From contig NZ_JANAVO010000001.1 of the NCBI RefSeq assembly GCF_024213555.1, positions 3,224,001-3,288,000 on the forward strand: a stretch of 64,000 nt of DNA. Reading direction: 5' to 3'. This document shows positions 8,815-18,182 of this stretch, piece by piece (the stretch's first letter is position 1; every line of letters begins with the position of its first letter). The notes below the pieces were generated by a model. The model was given only the letters and a program-made list of their open reading frames with translations, ran no database searches and was not told the DNA's origin. Position numbers and translations under genes: made by a program. Source of the stretch: Allokutzneria sp. A3M-2-11 16. GTDB taxonomy: Bacteria > Actinomycetota > Actinomycetes > Mycobacteriales > Pseudonocardiaceae.

Positions 8815-10416
8815 CTATCCCTTACCGTCCGCATTCAACGGGGGTACGCGCTCCAGGAACGGGGTGAGCAGTCCGGGCAGCGCGGTCTCGGCCAGCCGCA
8901 GCGCGTCGGCCTCGCCAATGTCCTCCACCGAGTAGGCGCCGGTCTCGGTCTCCGCGCGGCCGGTGCTCGCTCCGGTGGTGGCGTGCAGGGTGACCAGGCC
9001 GACGCGGCGCTGGAAGATCGACCTCGTGATCTTCCAGCCGATGATGCCGTGCCGGTGCAGCGCGACGGTCTGCCGGATCAACGAGCCGGAGCGGCTGACG
9101 AGGTGGTCCTGGCTGTGCGCGTGGCCGAGGTTGCGGTAGCGGTCGATGCCCAGCAGCAACGAGAACGGCAGCAGGCACAGGGCCACGATCCACGGCCAGT
9201 CCGGGAACGACAGGTAGATCCGCAGTCCACCGAGGACGGCCGCGAGCGCCACGAGCGGCACGGTGGCGCGGAACAGGCGGCGGAGCAGGGCGGCGCGCGG
9301 GTGTCGCGTCAGTGCGGCGGTCGTGGGGGATTCGGTCAGCTGGAGCGCTTCGGCGGCGACGCGGTGCGCTTCGGCGCGCGGGGCCTGGGGGAGCAGCATG
9401 CCGCTGCCCGCGCCGGTGCCGAGGCCGGTGGCGACGGCACTGCACTTGGCGCCCTTGCCCGTGCGCAACAGCAACGGTTCCTCGACCTTGGCGCCGCGCA
9501 TGCGCTTCTGCTCGATGGACACCGAGCGGACTTCGAGCAGTCCGTAGCGCACCAGCAGGGAGCCGTGTTCCTCCCTGTTCAGCTCGTAGTTCCAATACAG
9601 GATCACGTACACGGCGACGCCCGCAATGGTGGAGATCACCAGGCCGCCCGCGACGATCACCGGGATGGTGGTCAGCAGCGGCATCGTGGTGAACCAGTCA
9701 ACGACGGCCTGGACCGGTCCGATGTGGAACAGGTCCACCTTGATCTGCCGGGCGATCGCCGCGGCGCCGCCGAGCAGGGTGCCGACCGCGACCACGCCGA
9801 ACAGGGTCAGCGGCGCGAACCTCAGCCACTTCGGGTCCATTTTGGACAGAAGGGTTCCCGGACTGTCCTTCTGGGACGGTGCTTCGGGGGTCTCGGCCGG
9901 TTGCGGGCTCACCTCGCGGCGTAGCAAGGTCAGTCGCAGGTTCTCCGCCTGCGCCTTGGTGATCGCGTTGAGGGTCAGCTCGTCCTCGGTGCCCGCGTCC
10001 TGGCGGCCGGTGCCGAGCCGGACCACCGCGAGCCCGACGAGGCGGTGCGGCACCGACGCGGTCAGGTCGACCGTGCGCAGCCGGTCCCGCGCGACCTGGC
10101 GGTGCTTCTTGACCAGCCAGCCGGAGTGCAGCTCGACGTGCTTGGCGGTGACCCGGTAGCGGGTGGTCAGCCAGCGCACCATGGCGTAGCCGACCAGGAC
10201 GCCGGAGATGCCGAGCGCGATGGCGGTTTCCCACAGCTCCAGCTCGAACCGCCCGCGCACCACGAGGATCAGCACGAGGACGCCGAACACGCTGGCGATC
10301 TCGTTGAGCGGGTCGGCGATCATCACCCGCGGGTTGAGCCGGTGCCACTCCGTGTCCGGTTCCTCCAGCGGGGGAGCCGCGGGCAGACCGGCGAAGTCGG
10401 TCGGGTGCTGGCTCAC
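8815..10416 (-). CDS. PH-domain membrane protein (YdbT-like)
   Basis: A 533-aa integral membrane protein with three bacterial PH (bPH2, formerly DUF304) domains alternating with hydrophobic pairs. An early pair lies around residues 40-75, a second around 205-280 and a third around 380-420. Each PH module shows the [14 protein letters not shown]-like pattern. Homologs such as Bacillus YdbT work with a smaller YdbS partner; in Bacillus the pair has been linked to envelope resistance to bacteriocins. The GTG start overlaps the stop of the upstream partner gene (GTGA), which indicates translational coupling. Confidence 0.85.
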   Translation of the reverse strand: MSQHPTDFAGLPAAPPLEEPDTEWHRLNPRVMIADPLNEIASVFGVLVLILVVRGRFELELWETAIALGISGVLVGYAMVRWLTTRYRVTAKHVELHSGWLVKKHRQVARDRLRTVDLTASVPHRLVGLAVVRLGTGRQDAGTEDELTLNAITKAQAENLRLTLLRREVSPQPAETPEAPSQKDSPGTLLSKMDPKWLRFAPLTLFGVVAVGTLLGGAAAIARQIKVDLFHIGPVQAVVDWFTTMPLLTTIPVIVAGGLVISTIAGVAVYVILYWNYELNREEHGSLLVRYGLLEVRSVSIEQKRMRGAKVEEPLLLRTGKGAKCSAVATGLGTGAGSGMLLPQAPRAEAHRVAAEALQLTESPTTAALTRHPRAALLRRLFRATVPLVALAAVLGGLRIYLSFPDWPWIVALCLLPFSLLLGIDRYRNLGHAHSQDHLVSRSGSLIRQTVALHRHGIIGWKITRSIFQRRVGLVTLHATTGASTGRAETETGAYSVEDIGEADALRLAETALPGLLTPFLERVPPLNADGKG

Positions 10417-10922
10417 GTCGCATCACCCTGGGCGGCCTCCGCGACCACGGTCAGCTCGTCGACCAGGCGGGTCGCGACGTCGTGGTCCAGACCGGCGATC
10501 TCCAGCGGGCCCGCGGCGGACGCGGTCGTGACGACCACGGTGGCCAGGCCGAGCCACTGCTGGAGCGGGCCGCGCTTCATGTCCACCGTCTGCACGCGCG
10601 ACACCGGAGCCACCCGCGCGTCCAGCCAGAACCAGCCGGACTGCACGTACACGGCCTGCTCGGTGGTTTCCCAGCGGTGCACCCGGTACCGCCAGAACGG
10701 CATCACCGCGGAGTGCGCGATGGCGAAGACGATCACCAGCACCAGCAGGGTGGTCGGCCATCCACCCGTCCAGTCGAACAGGAGGCGGGCCGCGACGAGC
10801 ACGCCGACCAGCACCGCCCACTCGATCACCGCCTGGAGCGCCCACCAGCCGATCGCCTTGCGGCTCACCTGGTTGGCGGGCGGTCGGAGACGCAGCTGGA
10901 GGCGGGGTTCTGCTGTGTTCAC
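10413..10922 (-). CDS. PH-domain membrane protein (YdbS-like)
   Basis: A 169-aa protein with two transmembrane helices (about residues 25-70) and one bPH2 domain (VYVQSGWFWLDARVAPVSRVQTVDMKRGPLQ is positioned as in YdbS; the core VQTVD is diagnostic). It is the first gene of a two-gene coupled operon with the larger YdbT-like protein. The start is GTG at 10922. Function in this organism is unknown beyond the envelope association of the family. Confidence 0.85.
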   Translation of the reverse strand: MNTAEPRLQLRLRPPANQVSRKAIGWWALQAVIEWAVLVGVLVAARLLFDWTGGWPTTLLVLVIVFAIAHSAVMPFWRYRVHRWETTEQAVYVQSGWFWLDARVAPVSRVQTVDMKRGPLQQWLGLATVVVTTASAAGPLEIAGLDHDVATRLVDELTVVAEAAQGDAT

Positions 10923-10998
10923 GCGCCCACTCTGCCCGACCCGGCCGGTACCCGGCAGGAGAACGCGCCTTTAGTGAGCGGTGGGCAGCGACTTTCGT

Positions 10999-12624
10999 CT
11001 ACCCCAGCTCGCGCTTCACCACCTTTCCGGCCGCGTTGCGGGGCAGCGCGTCGAGGAAGGTCACGTCCCTGGGCACGCAGAAGCGGGTGAGCGTGGCGCG
11101 CACGTGCCCGCGCAGCTCTTCGGCGTCCAGCAACGCGCCTTGCGCGGGCACGACGTACGCGGCCAGCCGCTGGCCGAACTCCTCGTCCGGCACCCCGACC
11201 ACGGCCACCTCGCGGACCTCGGGCAGGGCGGCGAGCACGTCCTCGACCTCGCGCGGGTACAGGTTCTCCCCACCGGAGATGATCATGTCGTCGTCCCTGC
11301 CCGCCACGAACAGCAGGCCGTGCCGGTCGAGGTAGCCGACGTCGCCGGTGGACAGCATGCCGTCGACGACCTGCTTGCCGGAACCGTTGGTGTAGCCGTC
11401 GAAGAGCATCTCGTTGGCGACGAAGATCCGCCCGGTCCGCCCGCGCGGCACCGGCCGCCCGTCATCGTCGAGGATCTCCAACCGCGTGCCCAGCGGCGGT
11501 TTTCCCGCTGTGCCAGGGGCGATCCGCAGCTCCTCCGGCGACGCGACGGAGATCCACGAGGCTTCCGTCGAGCCGTAGAAGTTGTAGAGGACCGGCCCGA
11601 ACGCGTCCAGGAACTCGGTGGCGAGCTTGCCGGGCAGCACCGATCCCGTGCACGCCACCGTCCGCAGGAACGAGGTGTCGTGGCGCCGCCGTTCCTCCAG
11701 TGGCAGCTCCATGATCCGTTGCAGCATCACGGGAACGGCGAACATGCTGGTGCAGCGGTGTTTCTGGACGGTGGCGAGCGCGCTCTCCGGCTCGAACTTG
11801 CGCCGCAGCACGATCGGTGAGCCGAGCACGAGGCTGATCTGGAACGCGCCGATCCCCCAGCTGTGGAACATCGGCGCGGGGATGAACATCGGCTCGCCGC
11901 CGCGCAGCGGGATGCGGGACAGGAACGGGGCCGCCGAACCCAGCAGTCCCGTGGCGTGCGGCCGTCGCGCGCCCCTCGGGGTTCCGGTCGTGCCGGACGT
12001 CAGCACGATCATCCGCGAGATCGGCGGCTTGGGCAGTTCCGCCGCGGGGAAGGACGCGATCAGCTGCTCCAGCGTGGTGCTCTTGGTGGGGCCGTCGGTC
12101 CACGCGGTCACGCGTTTCAGCCCGCGCGGGGCGTTGACCAGCAGCGGCCGGAACTCCGTGTCGGCGACGACGAGGCAGATCTCCTGCTCGCGCAGCACCG
12201 CGCCCGTCTGCGAGGGGCTCGCGCCCGTGTTGAGCAGCACGGTGTGCGCGCCGAGCTTGGACAGCGCGGCCATCGACTCGACGAAGCCGCGGTGGTTGCG
12301 GCACAACACACCCACAAACGAGCCGGGCCGCACTCCCTGCTGGGCGAAGCCGTGCGCGAGCCTGGTCGTCCGGTCGTCGACCTCCGCCCACGTCAGCGTG
12401 CCCAGCTCGTCGATGATCGCGGGGTGGTCCGGTCGCAGCGCGGCGCCGGACGCGTAGCCCGCGCCCACGCTGTACTCGTACTTCGCGAGGGCCTGCCCCG
12501 CCTTGATGAGCCGGTCGGGCCGATGCGGCGTCAGCACCCGGCTCCTCGCCAGCACCAGCAGGCCCTTGGCCCGGGTCGCGGTGCGCTGCACGAAATCCTG
12601 GGCTAACCGGGTGAACCGCTTCAT
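10999..12624 (-). CDS. Acyl-CoA synthetase (AMP-forming)
   Basis: A 541-aa ANL-superfamily enzyme that would activate a carboxylic acid, probably a fatty acid, as acyl-AMP and then acyl-CoA. The AMP-binding motif is LTSGTTGTPRG, followed by YGSTEAS, STGDVGYLD and the hinge VAGRDDDMIISGGENLYPREVED. The catalytic lysine lies near the C terminus in GKVVKRELG. The ATG at 12624 has GGAGGG 6 nt upstream. It lies 22 nt after the two-domain reductase on the same strand, so ligase and reductase likely act in sequence on the same acyl chain. Confidence 0.9.
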   Translation of the reverse strand: MKRFTRLAQDFVQRTATRAKGLLVLARSRVLTPHRPDRLIKAGQALAKYEYSVGAGYASGAALRPDHPAIIDELGTLTWAEVDDRTTRLAHGFAQQGVRPGSFVGVLCRNHRGFVESMAALSKLGAHTVLLNTGASPSQTGAVLREQEICLVVADTEFRPLLVNAPRGLKRVTAWTDGPTKSTTLEQLIASFPAAELPKPPISRMIVLTSGTTGTPRGARRPHATGLLGSAAPFLSRIPLRGGEPMFIPAPMFHSWGIGAFQISLVLGSPIVLRRKFEPESALATVQKHRCTSMFAVPVMLQRIMELPLEERRRHDTSFLRTVACTGSVLPGKLATEFLDAFGPVLYNFYGSTEASWISVASPEELRIAPGTAGKPPLGTRLEILDDDGRPVPRGRTGRIFVANEMLFDGYTNGSGKQVVDGMLSTGDVGYLDRHGLLFVAGRDDDMIISGGENLYPREVEDVLAALPEVREVAVVGVPDEEFGQRLAAYVVPAQGALLDAEELRGHVRATLTRFCVPRDVTFLDALPRNAAGKVVKRELG

Positions 12625-12646
12625 CGCGTCCCTCCACAGTGGATGG

Positions 12647-14497
12647 TCAGGGCGTGCGCCGTGGTGCCTCCGGCATAAGGCGATACAGCACGTGCATCGC
12701 CCGATCAACCGCCTTGGGGGTGATGGCGTAGGCCGCCTGGGCGAGCGCGCCCGCGGCGGAGCCGACGCGCTTGGGCCGCCGCGTCAGCGCGCGCACCACC
12801 AGCCGCGCGCCTTCTTCCGGGGTGGCGCCGGGAATCCGGTCGTACGCGGAGGTCGCCTCGCTCATCGGGGTCTTGACGAGTCCCATGTGGACGGTGCTGA
12901 AGGTGACGCCGTCCGCGACCGTCTCGCTGGCCACGACGCGGCTGAACATGTCCAGCGCCGCCTTGGAGGCCAGGTAGGCGGAGTACCTGGGGGTGGCGAT
13001 CTGCACGCCCTTCGTCGACACGTTGACGATGTGGCCGAACCGCCGCGCGGTCATGTGCGGCAACAAGGCCAGCACCAGCCGCACGGCGCCGAAGTAGTTG
13101 ATCGCCATCGTGCGTTCGTAGTCGTGCAGCCGGTCCACCGAGTTCAGCACACCGCGCCGGATCGACCGGCCCGCGTTGTTGACCAGCATGTCGATGCCCT
13201 CGTGGTCGCTGAGCATCCGCTTCACCGTGGCGCGCACGGACTCGCTGTCGGTCAGGTCGCACGGGTACACGTGCGCTTGGCCGCCCTCGCGCATGATCTC
13301 GTCGCGCACGGTCTCCAGTTCCTCGGCACGGCGGGCGACCAGCAGCGGGACCGCGCCGAGCTGAGCCACCTGCAGCGCCGTCGCCCGCCCGATGCCGGAC
13401 GACGCGCCGGTGATCACGATCTGCCGTCCGCGCAGGCCGTCCCTCGGCCGCCGTGCCCGATCCGGGTCGAGGTGCCGCCGCCAGTACCGCCACAGCTGGT
13501 TCGCGTACTCGCCGAACTCCGGTGTCGGCAGGTCAGCGAGCGCGCGATCGGTGTTCGAACGATCGAAGCTCGCCGAAAACGTCATGTGCGGCAACACTTC
13601 CGGCGGAACACCGAGGAGCTTGCCCAGCCCGGGAAGGTTCAGCAGGGCGCGAACGGGCACCGGAGCCGTGATCGCGATCCGCGGCGCTCCGGCGGCTTCG
13701 GCGAGCGCGTTGTAGACCGAGGTCAGCGACTGCGCGCCAGGCGCCGTGAGGTGAAAGGTCCGCCCTGGCTCGAAGTCGTTGTGCACCAAGCGGTCCAGCG
13801 CATCAGCAACCCAGTCGACCGGCACCATGTTGGTCGAGCCCAGATCGGCTCCGGCGAGCGGCAGCGCTGCGGGCAGCCGGGACAGCTCCGCGAGCGCGCC
13901 GAAGAAGTAGTACGGCCCGTCGATCTTGTCCATCTCGCCTGTGCGCGAGTCGCCGACGATCGCGGAGGGGCGGTAGATCTGCCACGCGATGCCCGAGCGT
14001 TCCCGGACGACGCGCTCCGCCTCGAACTTCGTCGCGTGGTACGGTGAGTCGAACCGCTGCCCGAGGTCGAAGTCGTTCTCGGTGAACGCGCCGCGGTGAT
14101 CACCCGCGACCGCGACCGAGGACACGTGGTGCAGCTTCGCGCTGCCCAGTTCCGCCACGAGGTCGACGACGTGCCGTGTGCCGTCGACGTTGGCCGCCCG
14201 CGCGGTGGCCTCGTCGGCGGTGAGGTCGTAGCTCGCGCCGAGGTGGATCACGTGATCGACATCAGCGAGCCGTGCGTGGTCGGCGTCGTCGAGGCCCAGG
14301 CCGGGCTCGGTGAGGTCGCCGGACACCGGCCACACCCGCTCCGGCTGCGGCCAGCGCTGCGCGATCTGGTCGAGCTTCGCCTTCGACGCGGGTCTGACCA
14401 GCACGAACACGCGTTCGCACGCGGCTCGGCGGAGCAGTCGCTCGACCAGCCGGACGCCGAGGAAGCCGGTCGCGCCGGTCACCAGGTACGTGGTCAC
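12647..14497 (-). CDS. Two-domain reductase, fatty acyl-CoA reductase type
   Basis: The 616-aa protein fuses two NAD(P)-binding domains. Residues 1-340 form an extended-SDR/male-sterility domain (TGATGFLGVRLVERLL; active-site pattern Y-x3-K in YHATKFEAE). Residues about 355-600 form a classical SDR (VITGASSGIGRATA, NNAG, then YSAYLASK). This arrangement is that of mycobacterial long-chain acyl-CoA reductases such as AcrA1, which make fatty aldehydes or alcohols. The start is GTG at 14497. It is the first gene of an operon with the acyl-CoA ligase. A wax-ester or fatty-alcohol role is inference. Confidence 0.82.
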   Translation of the reverse strand: MTTYLVTGATGFLGVRLVERLLRRAACERVFVLVRPASKAKLDQIAQRWPQPERVWPVSGDLTEPGLGLDDADHARLADVDHVIHLGASYDLTADEATARAANVDGTRHVVDLVAELGSAKLHHVSSVAVAGDHRGAFTENDFDLGQRFDSPYHATKFEAERVVRERSGIAWQIYRPSAIVGDSRTGEMDKIDGPYYFFGALAELSRLPAALPLAGADLGSTNMVPVDWVADALDRLVHNDFEPGRTFHLTAPGAQSLTSVYNALAEAAGAPRIAITAPVPVRALLNLPGLGKLLGVPPEVLPHMTFSASFDRSNTDRALADLPTPEFGEYANQLWRYWRRHLDPDRARRPRDGLRGRQIVITGASSGIGRATALQVAQLGAVPLLVARRAEELETVRDEIMREGGQAHVYPCDLTDSESVRATVKRMLSDHEGIDMLVNNAGRSIRRGVLNSVDRLHDYERTMAINYFGAVRLVLALLPHMTARRFGHIVNVSTKGVQIATPRYSAYLASKAALDMFSRVVASETVADGVTFSTVHMGLVKTPMSEATSAYDRIPGATPEEGARLVVRALTRRPKRVGSAAGALAQAAYAITPKAVDRAMHVLYRLMPEAPRRTP

Positions 14498-14584
14498 CGC
14501 TTGATAGTGGCACTACCTACCCGCGAGTAGGAAGAGCTGAGGGGTCGGCACGCAGGAAGCAGGGGACCAACGTGCCGGACCACC

Positions 14585-15130
14585 TCAGGGGTGGCGGCGC
14601 AGGCGCTGTTCGAGGACCTGGCCCGGCCAGTCCCCGACCTCGAAGCCGTGCAGCCTGGTGAAACCCGCCGAGACGTAGAAGTCCACCAGCGCGCCGTCAC
14701 CGCCCGCCCAGCAGTCGACCCGCAAGCGGGAGACCCCCGCCGCCACCGCCTCTTCCCGTGCCGTCTCCAGCAGTTTCCGACCCGCGCCGCGTGCTCCGGC
14801 CTGCCGCCCAGAGACCAGGCCGACCACGTAGAGCTCGGGTTCGCCGGAGACCGGCACGTAGGCCGGGGCGTCGGGCAGCAGCACCATGGCGCCGACCACG
14901 TCCCCGTACCGCTCCGCGAGGCGCAACCCACCGGAGTCGCACCACCGCTCGATCTGCAGGACGCGCTTCGGACTCTCCGAGAACGGGGTGGTGCCCCACT
15001 GGCCGGTCTGCCCCCGGGCCGTCAGCCACCGCACCGCGTCGTCGAAGAGTCCGAGCACCGTTGTGGCGTCGCTGACCGTCCCGCTCCGTACGGTCAGCTC
15101 CGACGCCTGTTCTCCTGCTTGCTCGCTCAC
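14585..15130 (-). CDS. GNAT-family N-acetyltransferase
   Basis: A 181-aa acetyltransferase with the acetyl-CoA pyrophosphate-binding loop in RQAGARGAGRKLLETA (about residues 108-123) and the usual beta4/beta5 pattern (ELYVVGLVSG, then RLRVDCWAGGDGALVDFY). The substrate is not predictable. The GTG start at 15130 overlaps the stop of the preceding small gene (GTGA), so the two are coupled. Confidence 0.85.
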   Translation of the reverse strand: MSEQAGEQASELTVRSGTVSDATTVLGLFDDAVRWLTARGQTGQWGTTPFSESPKRVLQIERWCDSGGLRLAERYGDVVGAMVLLPDAPAYVPVSGEPELYVVGLVSGRQAGARGAGRKLLETAREEAVAAGVSRLRVDCWAGGDGALVDFYVSAGFTRLHGFEVGDWPGQVLEQRLRRHP

Positions 15131-15327
15131 AGTTCGGCACCCACCGCCGCCATCGCCGCCTGCCGCAGCGCGGACCGCAGTTCACCGACCTCCAAGGGCG
15201 CGAGCACGGCCGCCTCGCCCGGCGGCGAGATCACGACGACCTGTCCCTGGTTCACCAGCACCGTCAACGACCGTCGCCGGCCCGCGACATCGCGGCAGCC
15301 CACGATCCACTCCCTCCGGACAACCAC
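15127..15327 (-). CDS. Small conserved-looking protein coupled to the GNAT gene
   Basis: A 66-aa protein beginning at GTG 15327 and overlapping the acetyltransferase start. It has an alternating hydrophobic beta pattern (SLTVLVNQGQVVVISPPGEAAVL) followed by a helix (VGELRSALRQAAMAAVG). I do not recognise a named family. Coupling and normal codon use support it being real. Confidence 0.65.
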   Translation of the reverse strand: MVVRREWIVGCRDVAGRRRSLTVLVNQGQVVVISPPGEAAVLAPLEVGELRSALRQAAMAAVGAEL

Positions 15328-15480
15328 GTTCCCCGACCTCCAGACCTGGTCCGTTCGGCGATGCGGGAGTGGGACAGGTTCCGGGGCCGGGCATGACGCG
15401 GTGCTTGAGCCTGTTCAGCCGATCGGCTGAGCACGGCGTGCAGCCTCGGAGATGATCGACGCGCTGACCAGCGACTGAAC

Positions 15481-15501
15481 GGCGCAACCGACGATTGCGC
15501 C
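15481..15501 (-). terminator. Hairpin after the PL6 lyase gene
   Basis: GGCGCAA and TTGCGCC form a perfect 7-bp stem with a 7-nt loop, 11 nt beyond the stop codon of the shifted reading frame of the PL6 gene (15513). Its position fits a gene end at 15513 rather than at 15662. Confidence 0.5.
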
Positions 15502-15512
15502 GTTCGCCAACA

Positions 15513-16849
15513 TCACTCGGCCGGGGCCCCCGGACCCACATCGGCGGTGGTGAGCGGGACGCGGTGGCCGCCGCGTTCGTCGGCTCCGACGTCCTTGCGG
15601 TCGTCCCGCCGCTGCCCGTCCAGGTCCAGTTCGACCGCGGGGTAGGAGCCCACCGAGGCGTTCAGCAGGGGCTGTCGGCGGCCGGACGGCGGAGTTCTCC
15701 AGATACCTTCGGGTCCACCTGCCGGTAGCCGCCCGAGGGGATGTTCCCCGCGGTGGCGCCCCAGAGCACGTTGCCCTCCCAGCGGAACTTCGAGAACTGC
15801 GTCTGCCGCACGAGCTGCCCGCTCCCGGTGAGCACGTTGTTCGAGATCACGCACGAGTCCGGGCCGTAGGTCTTGTTCTCGCCCGCGATGGCGGTCGCGG
15901 TGCCGGAGACGGTGTTGAAAGCGACCAGGACCCGGTCCGGCCGGTCGTTGCCGGTGCTGCTGGTGTCGTCGATGACGGTGCCGCTGCCGACCGTGATCCC
16001 GTTGCCGCTGCTGCCGTTCACCACGTTGTTCACGATCACGTGGTCGTTGCCGTAGAAGCGGATTCCGGAGGCTCCACCCAACATGATGTTGCCCTCGACG
16101 CGCGTGCGGTTGCCGTGCCGCAACACGATCTGGCCCTTGCTGTCGCGGATGGTGTTGTTGCGCACCAGGTTGTCCGACGATTTGACCGAGATCGCCTCAG
16201 GGTCGCCGTTGGCCTTCTCGAAGAGGTTGTTCTCGACCACGGCGCGTGCGGAGAACCGCTGCTTCGAGCTGACCCCGAGCCGGATCGACTCACCGCCGTT
16301 GGAACCGGCGAAGCTGTGGTTGTGGAAGTAGTTGAGGCGGACGCGGGTCCGCTGCGCCATCCCGCTGCTGGGCCCGAAGATCGACAGGTACACACCCTTC
16401 GTGCTCTTGCCGGTGAAGGTGTTCCGGTCCACCTCGACATCGTCGCCGTCCACGTTCACCCAGTGCTTGTCCTCCGGGGAGCGGAGCTGGAAAACGTTGC
16501 GGCTCAAGCGAATGTGGTGCGAACTGGACGGAACGGACACCGTCGCGGTGTGGGTGAACCTGAAGCCCTCGACGGTGACGCGCTCCGAGGAGTCGAAGGT
16601 GAAGCCGTTCGCACCGTAGATCTCGGCGCCACCGACCGAGGCGGCGGCGATCGTGACACCGGACTTGCGGGTGATCCTGATCGGCTGCTTCGCGTCGTAG
16701 CGCCCCGCGGCGAGCACGACGCGGTCACCGGGCCGCGCCTTGTCGATCGCGCTCTGCAGAGCGGACAGCGAGGTCACCGGCGCCGCGTCCGCGACCGGGG
16801 ACATGCCGAGCAATAGCAACACCGTCACCGGGATGAGGGCACGTTTCAT
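15513..16849 (-). pseudogene. PL6 polysaccharide lyase (chondroitinase B/alginate lyase-like), frameshifted near the 3' end
   Basis: The main frame (16849 to 15662) encodes 395 residues: a signal peptide (ends PVADAAP) and a right-handed beta-helix with PL6 hallmarks. These include NGGESIRLG, then AISVKSSDN with the catalytic-type Lys, and QIVLRHGNRT with the catalytic-type Arg. It stops at DSPC. The minus-one frame continues with the expected family ending (LLNASVGSYP, DLDGQ, DVGADE) to a stop at 15513. A single missing C in the run at about 15667-15670 would explain it. AGGAGA precedes the ATG at 16849. Either a recent mutation or a sequence error; the catalytic region is intact. Confidence 0.75.
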
Positions 16850-16920
16850 CGCTGGATCTCCTAGGGTCGGAGTACCTGCGACGGCCCAGCCGACCGTAGT
16901 GCCCGCATCGCGCCCGGTCA

Positions 16921-18096
16921 TCATCCGGAAGGAGGACAGAGTCGTTCCAGTGCGTGAACCGCTTTGCCCACACCGTTTTCCGCGCGCACCAACGCGCCGA
17001 GCCGCGCGGCCTCCGCGGACCTGCTCAGCGCCTCCTTGATCGACGCCGCCAGTTCCCCGGCGTCCAGCTCGCGTTCCGGGAGCGGGGGAGGGGCCACGCC
17101 GAGCTCGTGCATCCTGCGGCCCCAGTAAGGCTGGTCGGCCAGGAACGGGCACAGCACCTGCGGGCGCCCGGCGGCGGCAGCCGCGGCCACGGTCCCGGCT
17201 CCGCCGTGGTGCACAACGGCATCCACCAAGGGGAAGAGGCGCTCGTGCGGAACGTTGTCGATCATCGTCACGTTCTCCGGCAGGTCGGTCGCGGTCAGCC
17301 CGCCCCAGCCGCGCGCGAGGATCGCGTGGACTCCGGCCAGCCGCACCGCCTCCAGCACCGTCGCCGTCGTCCGCTCGGGATCGGCTCCGGCCATGCTGCC
17401 GAATCCAATGTAGACAGTCGTGCCGGTGATCTCCGGGAGTTCGGGCTCCTCGGCCGATTCCAGGAACCAGTAGCCCGTGCTGAGCGCGGTCGCGGGCCAG
17501 TCGGGCGGCGGGGGGACTACGTGCTCGCTGATCGCGTGCAGCACCGCGTCCTTGCGCCCCTTGCCCGACGGCAGCCCGAGCCGGTCGGCGCGCCACCGCA
17601 TGAGCGTTTTCCGGAACGGCAAGCCGATCAGGTCGACGACCCGGTAGCTCGCGCGGTTGAGCGCCGCGGGAAGCCACCGCGGGGCCAACGGCAGGGGGAA
17701 CGCCTTGGTCGGCACGTACAGCGGGGTCAGCGCGCCGACAACGGCCGGGACGTCGAGACGCTCGGCGATGTGCGCTCCCACAAGCGATCCCGGGTGGTGC
17801 AGGACGATGTCGGCGCCCTCGGCCGCGACCTCCCAGGCGTCGTCAAACATCCGCTCCAGCATGCCCATGGCCTTGCGGTAGAGCGCCAGCTTGCTCTCCG
17901 TCGCCACGGTCTCGGTGAGCGCCATCGGCCCCTCGTCCAGCTCGACGAACCGGAAACCGAGCCCGGCGAAGATCTCGCCCGAACGGGTGGCAGCGGCCAG
18001 GACCGGAACGTGACCGGCCTTCTTCAGCGCCACCGCCAACGCCGCGTAGGGCTGCACATCACCCCGGCTACCTGCGGTGATCATGAGAACCTTCAC
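16921..18096 (-). CDS. GT1 glycosyltransferase (UGT/sterol glucosyltransferase-like)
   Basis: A 391-aa GT-B enzyme with the N-terminal MITAGSRGDVQPYAALAVAL acceptor-domain start and the nucleotide-sugar motif VVHHGGAGTVAAAAAAGRPQ followed by FLADQPYWG. This N-terminal glycine-rich signature is shared by bacterial UGT-like transferases acting on lipids, sterols or macrolides. The GTG at 18096 has a strong GAGGAGG 5-6 nt upstream. It is divergent from the TPR gene and not in an obvious operon. The acceptor is unknown. Confidence 0.88.
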   Translation of the reverse strand: MKVLMITAGSRGDVQPYAALAVALKKAGHVPVLAAATRSGEIFAGLGFRFVELDEGPMALTETVATESKLALYRKAMGMLERMFDDAWEVAAEGADIVLHHPGSLVGAHIAERLDVPAVVGALTPLYVPTKAFPLPLAPRWLPAALNRASYRVVDLIGLPFRKTLMRWRADRLGLPSGKGRKDAVLHAISEHVVPPPPDWPATALSTGYWFLESAEEPELPEITGTTVYIGFGSMAGADPERTTATVLEAVRLAGVHAILARGWGGLTATDLPENVTMIDNVPHERLFPLVDAVVHHGGAGTVAAAAAAGRPQVLCPFLADQPYWGRRMHELGVAPPPLPERELDAGELAASIKEALSRSAEAARLGALVRAENGVGKAVHALERLCPPSG

Positions 18097-18182
18097 GAGT
18101 CCTCCTCACTCACCGGCGATGCTAGTGATCACCGGCGTGCCAGACTGGTCCCGCCGAGCCCACTGCCCGGAAGGACGCACGG

